Origin: Neoroseomonas lacus | GTDB taxonomy: Bacteria; Pseudomonadota; Alphaproteobacteria; Acetobacterales; Acetobacteraceae | DNA length: 64,000 nt | NCBI RefSeq assembly: GCF_014644535.1 | Contig: NZ_BMKW01000013.1 | Location: 123,569 to 187,568 of the forward strand | Direction of reading: 5' to 3' | Shown here: one piece after another, positions 18,187 to 26,612 of the stretch | Numbering within the stretch: the stretch's first letter is position 1 | Layout: every line of letters starts with the position of its first letter | Position numbers and translations under genes: made by a program | Notes under the pieces: model-generated | Database searches by the model: none | What the model was told of the DNA's origin: nothing | Seen by the model: the letters and a program-made list of their open reading frames with translations, nothing else

Positions 18187-19521
18187 GTGAAGCGCATGTT
18201 CGCGCGCGGCGGGCTCGCCGCGGCCCTGCTGGTCGCGGCGATGCCCGCGATGGCGCAGGAAGCCCCCAAGGTGGATACGGGCGATGCCGCCTGGATGCTG
18301 ACCTCCACCGCCCTGGTGTTGATGATGACGGTGCCGGGCGTGGCACTGTTCTATGCGGGCATGGTCCGCAAGAAGAACGTGCTCGCCACCATGATGCAGT
18401 CCTTCTTCATCACCGCGCTGGTCACGGTGCTGTGGATGGTGGCTGGCTATTCGATCGCCTTCGGCGAGGGCGGCGAGTATTTCGGCGACTTCTCCCGCGT
18501 GATGCTCACGGGCATCGCGGAGAACTGGGACAAGCCGTTCACGCTGGGCACGGGCGACGCGGCGGTGGCGATGACCATCCCCGAAAGCGTCTTCCTGATG
18601 TTCCAGATGACCTTCGCGATCATCACCGCCGCGCTGATCACCGGCGCGGTGGCGGACCGCATGAAGTTCTCGGCCCTGGTGCTGTTCGTCACGCTGTGGT
18701 CGCTGCTGGTCTATGCGCCGATCGCGCATTGGGTCTGGCATCCGAATGGCTGGCTGTTCGCGCTCGGCGCGCTCGACTTCGCCGGCGGCACGGTGGTGCA
18801 CATCAATGCCGGCGTCGCCGGCCTGGTGGCCGCCCTCGTGCTCGGCAAGCGCATCGGCTACGGCAGCGAGAACATGTCGCCCTTCAACCTGGGCCTCGCC
18901 GTGATCGGCGCCTCGCTGCTGTGGGTGGGCTGGTTCGGCTTCAATGCCGGCTCGGCGCTGTCCTCGGGCGGTGGCCGCGCGGGCATGGCGATGCTGGTGA
19001 CGCAGATCGCTGCCGGCGCGGCGACGCTGTCCTGGGTGATCATCGAATGGATGACCAAGGGCAAACCTTCGGTGCTGGGCGCGATATCCGGCGCGGTGGC
19101 GGGCCTGGTCGCCATCACCCCGGCGGCTGGCTTCGTGCTACCGGGCTCGGGGCTGATCATCGGCCTGGTGGCTGGCGTGGCCGGCTTCTGGGGGGCGACG
19201 GCCCTCAAGCATGCGCTCGGCTATGACGACAGCCTGGACGCCTTCGGCGTGCACGGCATCTGCGGCATCGTCGGCGCGCTGCTGGTCGGCTTCCTCGCCT
19301 ATGGGCCGCTCTCGGCGACCCCGGCGGCGCCGGACGGCTCGGGCGGCTCGATGGAACAGTTCATCAAGCAGTGCACGGCGGTGGGCGCGACCCTCGTCTT
19401 CACGGCGGTGGCGACCTTCATCATCCTCAAGATCGTCGACGTCATCGTCGGGCTGCGGGTGACCGAGGAAGAGGAACGCGAAGGCCTCGACGTGACGTTG
19501 CACGGCGAGCGGATCAACTGA
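18187..19521 (+). CDS. amtB: Ammonium transporter AmtB
   Basis: An inner-membrane ammonium channel of about 444 residues with a cleavable signal peptide (MFARGGLAAALLVAAMPAMA) and eleven membrane segments. The twin pore histidines are seen in WVWHPNGW and DAFGVHGICG. The start is uncertain. GTG 18187 is preferred because GGAAAGGA lies 10 bases upstream. ATG 18163, ATG 18196 and a GTG at 18148 overlapping the glnK stop are alternatives. It is co-transcribed with glnK and followed by a strong hairpin. Confidence 0.93.
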   Translation: MKRMFARGGLAAALLVAAMPAMAQEAPKVDTGDAAWMLTSTALVLMMTVPGVALFYAGMVRKKNVLATMMQSFFITALVTVLWMVAGYSIAFGEGGEYFGDFSRVMLTGIAENWDKPFTLGTGDAAVAMTIPESVFLMFQMTFAIITAALITGAVADRMKFSALVLFVTLWSLLVYAPIAHWVWHPNGWLFALGALDFAGGTVVHINAGVAGLVAALVLGKRIGYGSENMSPFNLGLAVIGASLLWVGWFGFNAGSALSSGGGRAGMAMLVTQIAAGAATLSWVIIEWMTKGKPSVLGAISGAVAGLVAITPAAGFVLPGSGLIIGLVAGVAGFWGATALKHALGYDDSLDAFGVHGICGIVGALLVGFLAYGPLSATPAAPDGSGGSMEQFIKQCTAVGATLVFTAVATFIILKIVDVIVGLRVTEEEEREGLDVTLHGERIN

Positions 19522-19546
19522 TCCCTCCAACCTTCGACGGGTCTGC

Positions 19547-19576
19547 GCGGGCGCGAGGGGCAACCTTCGCGCCCGC
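19547..19576 (+). terminator. Hairpin after amtB
   Basis: GCGGGCGCGA (19547-19556) and TCGCGCCCGC (19567-19576) form a perfect 10-bp stem with a 10-nt loop, 25 bases beyond the amtB stop. The tail is not T-rich. Confidence 0.5.
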
Positions 19577-19695
19577 TGCCGTTCCGGGCCGGCGCGATCC
19601 CACCGGCAGGCGGCCCTTCGTGACTTGCGGGCGCGCAAGGCCGCATACTTCGGCCGGCAGCCCGCCGACCGGGCCGGGGGGGGGTGCTCGCGCGA

Positions 19696-20436
19696 ATGTG
19701 CTGGTCCATGGAAGCGACCGTCTCGATGGTCGGCATCGGCGCCGTCGCGACCACAGTCACGATCCGCCGCGGCGAACCCGCGGCGATACCGGCCACCCTC
19801 GCCTACTTCACCCTGATGGAGGCGCTGCAGGTCGCGGGCTACGCGACGGTCGACCAATGCAGCAGCCCGGTGAACCAGGTGAGTTCCCTGCTGGCTTACC
19901 TGCACATCGTCTTCCAGCCGTTCTTCATCAACGCCTTCGCCATGGAATTGGTGCCGCAAACGGTGCGGGCGCGGGTACGCATGGCGACCTTCATCTGCTG
20001 CGGCGCCTCGGCGGTGGTGATGCTGTTGCAGCTCTATCCCTTCGACTGGGCGGGGACATGCCAAGCGGGCTCGGCGCTTTGCGGGTCGCCGCTATGCACC
20101 ATCAGCGGGGAATGGCACATCGGTTGGCAGATTCCGGTCAACGACATGCTCGCCCCGCTCGCCAATGTTCCGCGGCTGGGCACGGTTTTCCCGACCTACA
20201 TGATCACGGTCTTCCTGCTGCCGGTGCTCTATGGGTCCTGGCGCTTCGTGGTGTTCCACGCGCTGGTCGGCCCCATCCTGGCCTGGCAGCTGACCGGCAG
20301 CAGCAACGAGGCACCGGCCATCTGGTGCCTTTTCTCGATCGGAATCGTGCTGATCGGGATCAGCCCGGCGATCCGCCGCCGCGTCGAGGCGCGGCGGTGG
20401 TGGTTCTGGGCGGTACCGCTGCCGGGACAGACGTGA
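19696..20436 (+). CDS. DUF5765-family multi-pass membrane protein
   Basis: A 246-residue protein with about seven hydrophobic segments. The opening MCWSMEATVS, the polar YATVDQCSSPVNQ, the LQLYPFDWAGTCQ loop, the GEWHIGWQIP motif and the closing EAPAIWCLFSIGI are the landmarks I associate with DUF5765, a family of unknown function. Conserved Cys, Trp and His residues in the loops suggest a metal- or redox-active site, but nothing is established. It lies 174 bp after amtB, beyond a hairpin, on the same strand. ATG 19696 is chosen to match the MCWS start of the family. Confidence 0.7.
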   Translation: MCWSMEATVSMVGIGAVATTVTIRRGEPAAIPATLAYFTLMEALQVAGYATVDQCSSPVNQVSSLLAYLHIVFQPFFINAFAMELVPQTVRARVRMATFICCGASAVVMLLQLYPFDWAGTCQAGSALCGSPLCTISGEWHIGWQIPVNDMLAPLANVPRLGTVFPTYMITVFLLPVLYGSWRFVVFHALVGPILAWQLTGSSNEAPAIWCLFSIGIVLIGISPAIRRRVEARRWWFWAVPLPGQT

Positions 20437-20439
20437 CGC

Positions 20440-21156
20440 TCAGGCGCCCTCGGCCGGGGGTGCCAGCTCCAGCCGGTAGCCGCCGGTTTCCGTCACCAGG
20501 ATGCGCGTCTCGGCCGGGTTGGGCTCGATCTTCTGCCGCAGCCTGTAGATATGCGTCTCGAGCGTATGGGTCGTGACGTTGCTGTTGTAGCCCCAGACCT
20601 CGTTCAGCAGGATCTGGCGCGGCACGGGCTTGCCGCCGGCGCGATACAGGTATTTCAGGATCGCCGCCTCCTTCTCCGTCAGGCGAAGACGCTTGCCGTT
20701 GGCCGGGTCATGGAGCTGCTTGGCGGCGGGGCGGAACAGATAGGGCCCAACCTGGAAGATTGCGTCCTCGCTGCTGTCATAGACCCGCAGCTGAACCCGG
20801 ATGCGCGCGAGAAGTTCCGCCAACCGAAACGGCTTGGCGATGTAGTCATTCGCCCCGGCATCGAGGCCGCTGACAATATCCGCCTCGCTATCCGATCCGG
20901 TCAGCATGATGATCGGCATGCGAAAGCCGCCTCGCCGCGCCCGTATGCAGAATTCCCGCCCGTCGCCATCCGGCAGGGTGAGGTCGAGCAGCACAAGGTC
21001 GAAATGGACCCCGGGCGTTGCCAGCAACGCTTCTGCTTCCGACAATCGCCCGACCACGGACGGTTCAAATTCAGCATCCAGTGCCAACTGGTCGGTGAGG
21101 GTTGCGGCGAGCGCCGCATCGTCCTCAACAATTAGAACAGGACGCGGCCCTGCCAT
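20440..21156 (-). CDS. OmpR/PhoB-type response regulator (orphan)
   Basis: A 238-residue two-domain regulator. The receiver has the acidic pair EDD (11-13), phospho-acceptor Asp58 in LVLLDLTLPDG, and the conserved Lys in IAKPF. The C-terminal winged helix contains LTEKEAAILKYL and THTLETHIYRLRQKIE, typical of OmpR-type DNA binding. No histidine kinase gene is adjacent, so the partner is unknown. The start ATG at 21156 follows AGGGGA; an ATG at 21174 would add six residues. The gene is divergent from ribA across 255 bp that contain ATTAG-TGGTC-CTAAT, a possible operator. Confidence 0.9.
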   Translation of the reverse strand: MAGPRPVLIVEDDAALAATLTDQLALDAEFEPSVVGRLSEAEALLATPGVHFDLVLLDLTLPDGDGREFCIRARRGGFRMPIIMLTGSDSEADIVSGLDAGANDYIAKPFRLAELLARIRVQLRVYDSSEDAIFQVGPYLFRPAAKQLHDPANGKRLRLTEKEAAILKYLYRAGGKPVPRQILLNEVWGYNSNVTTHTLETHIYRLRQKIEPNPAETRILVTETGGYRLELAPPAEGA

Positions 21157-21411
21157 TCCAGTCTGTCCCCTCATCTGTTGCCAGTCTCCCCGTCCCCCGG
21201 CGAAACTGCAAAGTATTAGTGGTCCTAATGAACTGTCGGCCACCGTTGTGCCAGCGCCCAGCTGGCATGAGGCGCGAAATCGCGCATCTGTGATTGAGAC
21301 TTCACGTATCTGGACGAGTTGGCGCAACGTACCACATCCAGGGATCGAAGTACCGCCTTCGGTGCGCCATATTCCGGGTGTGCCATCGATCCAACGACGG
21401 AACGCCAATCC

Positions 21412-22581
21412 ATGATGCCAAACGGCAGCCTTGCCACCGAACCCATGTCCGACGTGACCGGCGACCCACGGGTCCCGGCCCTGCGGCATGTGCATCGGGC
21501 CATGGCCGAGTTGCGGCGGGGCACGCCGGTCCTGCTGCGTGGCCCGGAAGGCTGCCTCATCGTCGCGGCGGCGGAGACCGTCGGCGCCCTGGGGCTGGCC
21601 GAACTCTCGGACGTCGCGCGCTGCGCGCCGGTCCTGCTGCTTGCCCCGGCACGGGCTGCCGCGGTGCTGCATCGCCCGGTCCCCCATGCGACCGAGGATG
21701 AAGCCGCCGCCGTCGCGCTGCGCCTGCCACCGGGGCTGACCGCGCCTGAGGTGCTGCGCAGCCTGGCCGACCCGACCGCCGAACGGCTGCTGCCCGACTT
21801 GCCGGAACGCGTGGCGGTGCCGCCGCTCGCCCAGGCGGCCATCGCGCTGGCCAAACTCGGCCGGCTGCTGCCGGCCCTCGTCGCCGCGCCGGCGATCGAG
21901 GCTGCCGCCGGCCGCCTGTCACTGCTGAGCGTCGATGCCGCCGAGGTTCTGGCCTATCCGGCCACCGCGGCGACGTCGCTGAAACGGGTCGCCGAGGCGC
22001 GCGTGCCGCTCGAGGACGCGCCCGAGGCCCGAATCGTCGCCTTTCGTGCCGCCGATGGCGGCATCGAGCATCTGGCCATCCTGATTGGCACTCCGGAGAA
22101 GACCGCCGCGGAGGGCGGTGCGCCGCTGGTCCGTGTCCATTCCGAATGTTTCACCGGTGACCTGCTGGGCAGCCTGCGCTGCGATTGCGGCCCGCAACTG
22201 CGCGGCGCCATCGGCCGCATGGTGCAGGACCCGGCCGGCGGGGTGCTACTCTACCTGGCGCAGGAAGGCCGCGGCATCGGCCTGGTGAACAAGCTGCGCG
22301 CCTATACCCTGCAGGATGAGGGGCTCGACACGCTCGATGCCAATCGGGCGCTGGGTTATGGCGCCGATGAGCGCAACTTCTTGGTCGCCGCCACCATGCT
22401 GCGCGCGATCGGGGTCGAGAGCATCCGGCTGTTGACCAACAACCCCGACAAGGTGGCCGGCCTGACCGCCTGCGGCATTGAGGTGCTGGGCCGAGAAGCC
22501 CATGTCTTCGACCCGAACGGGGTGAATGACGGCTACCTCAAGACCAAGGCGCGGCGGTTCGGCCACCTGCTGCCGGAATGA
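21412..22581 (+). CDS. ribA: GTP cyclohydrolase II with N-terminal degenerate RibB-like domain
   Basis: The C-terminal half (about residues 195-389) is GTP cyclohydrolase II, the first step of riboflavin synthesis. Zinc ligands lie in ECFTGDLLGSLRCDCGPQL, and catalytic residues in AQEGRGIGLVNKLRAYTLQD. The N-terminal 190 residues align in outline with DHBP synthase but lack its acidic REnEGD motif; here the strand reads PVLLRGPEGCLIVAAAE, so RibB activity is unlikely. Start ATG 21412 is preferred; ATG 21415 and 21445 are alternatives. I see no FMN riboswitch upstream. It overlaps the next gene by four bases (ATGA). Confidence 0.88.
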   Translation: MMPNGSLATEPMSDVTGDPRVPALRHVHRAMAELRRGTPVLLRGPEGCLIVAAAETVGALGLAELSDVARCAPVLLLAPARAAAVLHRPVPHATEDEAAAVALRLPPGLTAPEVLRSLADPTAERLLPDLPERVAVPPLAQAAIALAKLGRLLPALVAAPAIEAAAGRLSLLSVDAAEVLAYPATAATSLKRVAEARVPLEDAPEARIVAFRAADGGIEHLAILIGTPEKTAAEGGAPLVRVHSECFTGDLLGSLRCDCGPQLRGAIGRMVQDPAGGVLLYLAQEGRGIGLVNKLRAYTLQDEGLDTLDANRALGYGADERNFLVAATMLRAIGVESIRLLTNNPDKVAGLTACGIEVLGREAHVFDPNGVNDGYLKTKARRFGHLLPE

Positions 22582-23075
22582 GCGGCATTGCCCGCGTCAC
22601 GGCGGACGGATTGCTGCGCTTCCAGGGGCAGACGCTGCGCTGCGCGCTCGGCCAGGGCGGCATCCGCGCCAACAAGCAGGAAGGCGACGGCGCGACCCCA
22701 ACCGGCCTGCTGCCGATCCGGCGCATCCTGTGGCGCGCCGATCGTGGCGCGCGGCCCGTGACCAGCCTGCCGGCCGAACCGATCGCCCCGAATGACGGCT
22801 GGTGCGACGACCCGACGCATCGCGACTACAACACCCACATCCGCCTGCCCCACGAGGCCCGGCACGAGACGCTGTGGCGCGAGGATGCGGTGTATGACGT
22901 CATCGGCGTGCTCGGCTGGAACGACGCGCCAGTGGTGCGAGGACGGGGCAGCGCGATCTTCCTGCATCTCGCGCGGCCTGGGCTGGCGCCGACCGAAGGG
23001 TGCGTGGCGCTGCCGGAGGCCGATCTGCGGCGGCTGTTGGGCGCGGGGATGACGGCGATCGAGGTGGTTGGCTGA
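22578..23075 (+). CDS. L,D-transpeptidase (YkuD-fold) family protein
   Basis: A 165-residue protein with the catalytic segment FLHLARPGLAPTEGCVAL, containing His130 and the nucleophile Cys142 of L,D-transpeptidases, and a GDGATPTGLLPI opening segment typical of the short YkuD-like group. These enzymes cross-link peptidoglycan or attach proteins to it, but no signal peptide is evident here, so the site of action is unclear. It overlaps ribA by an ATGA and is translationally coupled to it. A long palindromic element follows. Confidence 0.85.
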   Translation: MSGIARVTADGLLRFQGQTLRCALGQGGIRANKQEGDGATPTGLLPIRRILWRADRGARPVTSLPAEPIAPNDGWCDDPTHRDYNTHIRLPHEARHETLWREDAVYDVIGVLGWNDAPVVRGRGSAIFLHLARPGLAPTEGCVALPEADLRRLLGAGMTAIEVVG

Positions 23076-23088
23076 CGCGGTGGCTGGG

Positions 23089-23300
23089 CCAGAGAGGGGC
23101 TTTGCCCCTCTCCGGACCTCTCCCCACCAAAGGCCTAAGGGCCTCTGGACACCTCGACTTGGTGCCGGCGCTCCACAGCGGGGACCTTGCGCCAACCCTG
23201 TATTGAGGCGAAGCAGGCGGCGCTTGGTGCAGCACACCGGGTAGGGGATTCCAAAGGGCCTTGTGCCTTGGGTGGGGTCAGGGGCACCGCCCCTCTCTGG
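23089..23300. repeat. 212-bp inverted pair of palindromic repeat units (BIME-like)
   Basis: The left end CCAGAGAGGGGC (23089-23100) and the right end GCCCCTCTCTGG (23289-23300) are perfect 12-bp inverted repeats. A second pair lies inside them: CCCCACCAAAGGC (23122-23134) against GCCTTGGGTGGGG (23265-23277), one mismatch. Each arm holds its own short hairpin: GAGAGGGGC-TTT-GCCCCTCTC at 23092-23112 and AGGGGC-ACC-GCCCCT at 23280-23294. The element fills nearly all of the gap between the transpeptidase and glycosyltransferase genes. Confidence 0.75.
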
Positions 23301-23317
23301 CGTCGGCGAGGACCTGC

Positions 23318-24433
23318 GTGAAAATCTGCGAACTGACGAATGTGGACTTCTCCCTGCGCCACTTCCTGCTGCCGCTGATGCGCGAACTGCGCGGTCGCGG
23401 CCATGAGGTCGTCGGCGTCTGCGCCGAGGGCCCGCTGCTCGACGCACCGCGTGCCGAAGGCTTCCGCATTGAGGCCCTGCCGCTCGCCCGCAGCCTCAAC
23501 CCCATCCCGCAGGCACGCGCCTTCCACGCCCTGTACGACTTCTTCCGGCGCGAGAAATTCGACCTGGTCCACGCCCATATGCCGATCAGCGGGCTGCTCG
23601 GGCGGCTCGCGGCGCGCGCCGCCGGCGTGCCGCACATCGCCTATACCTGCCACGGCTTTCTGTTCAACCAGCCGGGGCCGTGGTGGCGGAAATCCCTCTC
23701 GCTGCAGCTCGAACGCCTCGGCGGTCGTGTCACCGAAACCTTCCTGACCGTCAGCGAGGAAGAAGCCGCCGACGCCCGCCGCCTTGGCATCCACCCCCAC
23801 GCGACCGCCGTGCTGAACGGCCGCAGCCCGGCCATCTTCCACCCCGACCCGACTGCCCGCGCCGCGATCCGCGCCGAACTCGGCGCCTCGGAGGGCGACT
23901 GCGTCATCACCGCCGTCTCCCGCCTGGTGCGTCACAAAGGCCACCCCGAACTGCTCCGCGCCATGGAAGCCACCCCGGACAACGCCGTGCTCTGGGTGGT
24001 GGGCGAACGCCTCGCCTCCGACCACGGCGAGGACCTCGACCCCCACTTCGCCCGGGCGGAGGCCACGCTGGGGCCGCGCCGGGTGAAGCGGCTGGGCTAC
24101 CGCCATGACATCGCGGCGATCCTCGCGGCATCGGACGTGTTCTGCCTGCCCTCGCATTTTGAGGGCCTGCCCATGTCGATCATCGAGGCGATGCTGACCG
24201 GCCTGCCCGTAGTGGCGACAGACATCCGCGGGCCGCGCGAACAGGTGCGGGACGGGGAGACCGGATTCCTGGTGCCGCCGATGACCGATGCACCCCTGGC
24301 GGCGGCATTGTCGCGGCTCGCCAGCGACGCGGCGCTACGGGCGAGGATGGGCGCGGCCGGGCAGGCGATGGCGCTGGAGAAGTTCGACGAGGCGAAGGTG
24401 TTGGGGCGAACGGCGGCGTTGCTGGGCGCCTGA
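23318..24433 (+). CDS. Glycosyltransferase family 4 protein
   Basis: A 371-residue GT-B glycosyltransferase. The N-terminal acceptor domain includes HEVVGVCAEGPL and LVHAHMPISGLLGRLA. The C-terminal GT1/GT4 donor domain has VSRLVRHKGHPELL and the EX7E-like LPSHFEGLPMSIIEAMLTGLPVVATDIRG. Such enzymes transfer sugars from NDP donors in cell-surface glycan synthesis. The start is GTG 23318, supported by GAGGAC about 6 bases upstream and a family-like N-terminus. It is a lone gene, so the product glycan is unknown. Confidence 0.9.
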   Translation: MKICELTNVDFSLRHFLLPLMRELRGRGHEVVGVCAEGPLLDAPRAEGFRIEALPLARSLNPIPQARAFHALYDFFRREKFDLVHAHMPISGLLGRLAARAAGVPHIAYTCHGFLFNQPGPWWRKSLSLQLERLGGRVTETFLTVSEEEAADARRLGIHPHATAVLNGRSPAIFHPDPTARAAIRAELGASEGDCVITAVSRLVRHKGHPELLRAMEATPDNAVLWVVGERLASDHGEDLDPHFARAEATLGPRRVKRLGYRHDIAAILAASDVFCLPSHFEGLPMSIIEAMLTGLPVVATDIRGPREQVRDGETGFLVPPMTDAPLAAALSRLASDAALRARMGAAGQAMALEKFDEAKVLGRTAALLGA

Positions 24434-24451
24434 TCGGGCAAGGACTGGCGA

Positions 24452-24488
24452 CCTTTGGAGGACGTCCGGCGGGGCAAGACCTCTCTCC
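24452..24488. repeat. Decayed copy of the 23089-type palindromic unit, inverted
   Basis: The blocks CTTTGG, GTCCGG, GGGGCAAG and CCTCTC occur in the same order as in the reverse complement of the left arm at 23092-23134. Intervening bases have diverged. It lies between the convergent glycosyltransferase and methyltransferase genes. Confidence 0.5.
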
Positions 24489-24499
24489 GGTGCGCGCTG

Positions 24500-25195
24500 T
24501 CAGGCCGGCACCACCTGCCGCCCCACCGCCACTTTCCCGGCCGGCGACGCCGCCAACAGGTCCTTGCGCGCCTCGACGATGGCGAGCCCGGCATGGCGTG
24601 CCGGCCAGACCGCCCGCCCCGCGGCCTCCCATGCCCCGCCGGCGCGCAGGAAGGGCGCGTAGGGTGGCATGTAAAGCGCCGAATCGCGCCGTTCGACGCG
24701 GAACAGGTGTCGTTCCAGCAGTCGCGTCACCTGGCCGGGGGAATAGGGCTGGCCGTGGCCGAAGGGGGTGTGCTCGGCATGCGCCCACAGCCCGCGCCGA
24801 TTCGGCGCCACCACCAGCAGCCGCCCGTCATCCTTGAGCACACGCCAGACCTCGCGCAGCAGGCGGCGGGCGTTCTCGGTGATCTCGAGCCCGTGGATCA
24901 GCAGGATCCGATCGAAGGACAGGTCCGGGAAGGGCATGGCAGCTTCTTCCGCGACCAGCGGAGCACCGATACCGGGGGCGACGTCGCCGGCGAGAGGCGC
25001 GGGGGAGAGGGCGATGCTGCGGCTGGCCTCGACCGACCACAGCGCCAGGTAGGGCGCGGTGTGGCCAATGCCGAGCACCGCCTGGCCACGCAGCGACGGC
25101 CACAGCACTCGCAGCCGTTGGGCCAGCAGGCGCGCGGCCACCGCCCCGGCGGGGGACGCATAGAAGGCGGCGAAGCCGTGGACCTCTCCAGTCAT
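24500..25195 (-). CDS. Class I SAM-dependent methyltransferase
   Basis: A 231-residue methyltransferase-like protein. Motif I is the unusual VLGIGHTAPYL. An acidic post-motif region is followed by DRILLIHGLEITENARRLLREVWRVL and DDGRLLVVAPNR, which is typical of the Methyltransf_11 group. The substrate is unknown. The start ATG at 25195 gives MTGEVHGFAAFYASPAG, a plausible family N-terminus. It is divergent from gloB with 69 bp between start codons; this pairing recurs in alphaproteobacteria but says little about substrate. Confidence 0.78.
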   Translation of the reverse strand: MTGEVHGFAAFYASPAGAVAARLLAQRLRVLWPSLRGQAVLGIGHTAPYLALWSVEASRSIALSPAPLAGDVAPGIGAPLVAEEAAMPFPDLSFDRILLIHGLEITENARRLLREVWRVLKDDGRLLVVAPNRRGLWAHAEHTPFGHGQPYSPGQVTRLLERHLFRVERRDSALYMPPYAPFLRAGGAWEAAGRAVWPARHAGLAIVEARKDLLAASPAGKVAVGRQVVPA

Positions 25196-25264
25196 GCGGG
25201 GGATATAGGGGAGAGAAGCGCCGCGTGGGATGCCCTGCCGCGCCTGCCAGGAGATATGCCGGCC

Positions 25265-25990
25265 ATGCCACTTACCGTTACCGCCCTGCCCGCCCTGTCC
25301 GACAACTACATCTGGTTGCTGCGCGCCCCCGATGGGCGGCTGGCGGTCTGCGACCCTGGGGAGGCAGGTCCGGTGGTCGCGGCGGTCGAGGCGGCGGGCA
25401 GCAAGCTCGACCTGATCCTGTTGACGCATCACCATGGCGACCATGTCGATGGCGTGGCGGCGTTGGTGGCGCGCTACGGGTCGAAGGTGATGGGGGCGAA
25501 GGCGGATGCGCATCGCCTCCCCGCCCTCGACATCGTGGTGGAGCCCGGCCAGACGGCCGATGTGCTGGGCGTGCCCGTCAAGGTGTTGGCGAGCGACGGG
25601 CATACGCTCGGGCATATCGCCTATCACTTCCCCGACTGCGGCATTCTGCTGTGCGGCGACACGCTGTTCTCGCTCGGCTGCGGGCGATTGCTGGAAGGTA
25701 CAGCAGCGGACATGTTCGCCAGCCTGCGGCTGCTCGCGGGGCTGCCGCCCGAGACGCTAGTCTGCTGCGGCCATGAATACACGGTGAGCAACGCCCGCTT
25801 CGCCCTGACGGTGGAGCCGGAGAATGCGGCGCTGCGGGCGCGGGCCGAGCAAGCCACCGCGCAGCGTGCCGAGGGCCGCGCCACGGTGCCGACGACGATT
25901 GGCCAGGAACTCGAGACCAATCCCTTCCTGCGGGCGAAGGATGTCGAGGCCCTCGCGCGCATCCGCAGCGCCAAGGACAATTTCCGTTGA
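25265..25990 (+). CDS. gloB: Hydroxyacylglutathione hydrolase (glyoxalase II)
   Basis: A 241-residue metallo-beta-lactamase-fold enzyme that hydrolyses S-D-lactoylglutathione to D-lactate and glutathione. The binuclear metal site is visible: THHHGDHVDG (His55, His57, Asp59, His60), a His in SDGHTLGHIAYH, an Asp in CGDTLFSLGCGR and a His in CCGHEYT. The C-terminal extension, including TNPFLRA, is the glutathione-binding helical part of the family. AGGAGA ends 10 bases before ATG 25265, which decides against the ATG at 25256. A GST gene follows. Confidence 0.93.
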   Translation: MPLTVTALPALSDNYIWLLRAPDGRLAVCDPGEAGPVVAAVEAAGSKLDLILLTHHHGDHVDGVAALVARYGSKVMGAKADAHRLPALDIVVEPGQTADVLGVPVKVLASDGHTLGHIAYHFPDCGILLCGDTLFSLGCGRLLEGTAADMFASLRLLAGLPPETLVCCGHEYTVSNARFALTVEPENAALRARAEQATAQRAEGRATVPTTIGQELETNPFLRAKDVEALARIRSAKDNFR

Positions 25991-26012
25991 ACACCCGGCC
26001 AAGGAATGCCCG

Positions 26013-26612
26013 ATGAAGCTGCACCACGCCGCGACCAGCCCCTATGTCCGCAAGGTGATGGCCTGCGCCATCGCGCGTGGCATCGCCGGGCGGATCGAGA
26101 CGGTCCCGGCCAACCCCTATGCCTCGTCGCCCGAACTGCTGGCTGACAATCCGCTGTCCAAGGTGCCGGCGCTGGTCACCGATGACGGCGTGGCGGTCTA
26201 TGACAGCCCGGTGATCTGCGAATATCTCGACACGCTGGGCGATGCGGCGCCGCTCTTCCCACCAACCGGCAGCGCGGCACGGCTGGCCGCGCAGGTCATG
26301 CATGCGGCCGCCGACGGCATCCTCGATGCCGCGCTGACGCGGCGGATGAACATGCCGCATCCGCAGGATGACGCGCGCCGCGCCGTCGATGTGCGGCAGA
26401 AGGCGGCGGTCGATCGTGCGCTCGACGTGCTGGAGAAGGCACCACCGCAGGGCCTGTCGGATATCGGCGCGATCGCGGTGGGTTGTGCGCTCGGCTATCT
26501 CGATTTCCGCTTCGCGCATGAGCCGTGGCGGGAGACGCGTCCGGCGCTCGCCGCTTGGTTCGCCGCGGTGTCCGAACTGCCGCCGCTGGCGCAGACGGTG
26601 CCGGTCGGCTGA
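26013..26612 (+). CDS. Glutathione S-transferase family protein
   Basis: A 199-residue cytosolic GST. The thioredoxin-like N-terminal domain opens KLHHAATSPYVRKVMACA, with a Ser/Tyr region for thiol activation, and contains NPLSKVPALVTDDG and YDSPVICEYLD, the glutathione gamma-glutamyl contact. The C-terminal helical domain is short. Position 22 bp after gloB suggests one operon for glutathione-dependent detoxification. Its stop overlaps the start of the cupin gene. Confidence 0.9.
   Translation: MKLHHAATSPYVRKVMACAIARGIAGRIETVPANPYASSPELLADNPLSKVPALVTDDGVAVYDSPVICEYLDTLGDAAPLFPPTGSAARLAAQVMHAAADGILDAALTRRMNMPHPQDDARRAVDVRQKAAVDRALDVLEKAPPQGLSDIGAIAVGCALGYLDFRFAHEPWRETRPALAAWFAAVSELPPLAQTVPVG

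Noticed and set aside
21157..21411. Possible FMN riboswitch before ribA
   Set aside because: None of the conserved FMN-element blocks are recognisable; only a small ATTAG/CTAAT repeat is present.
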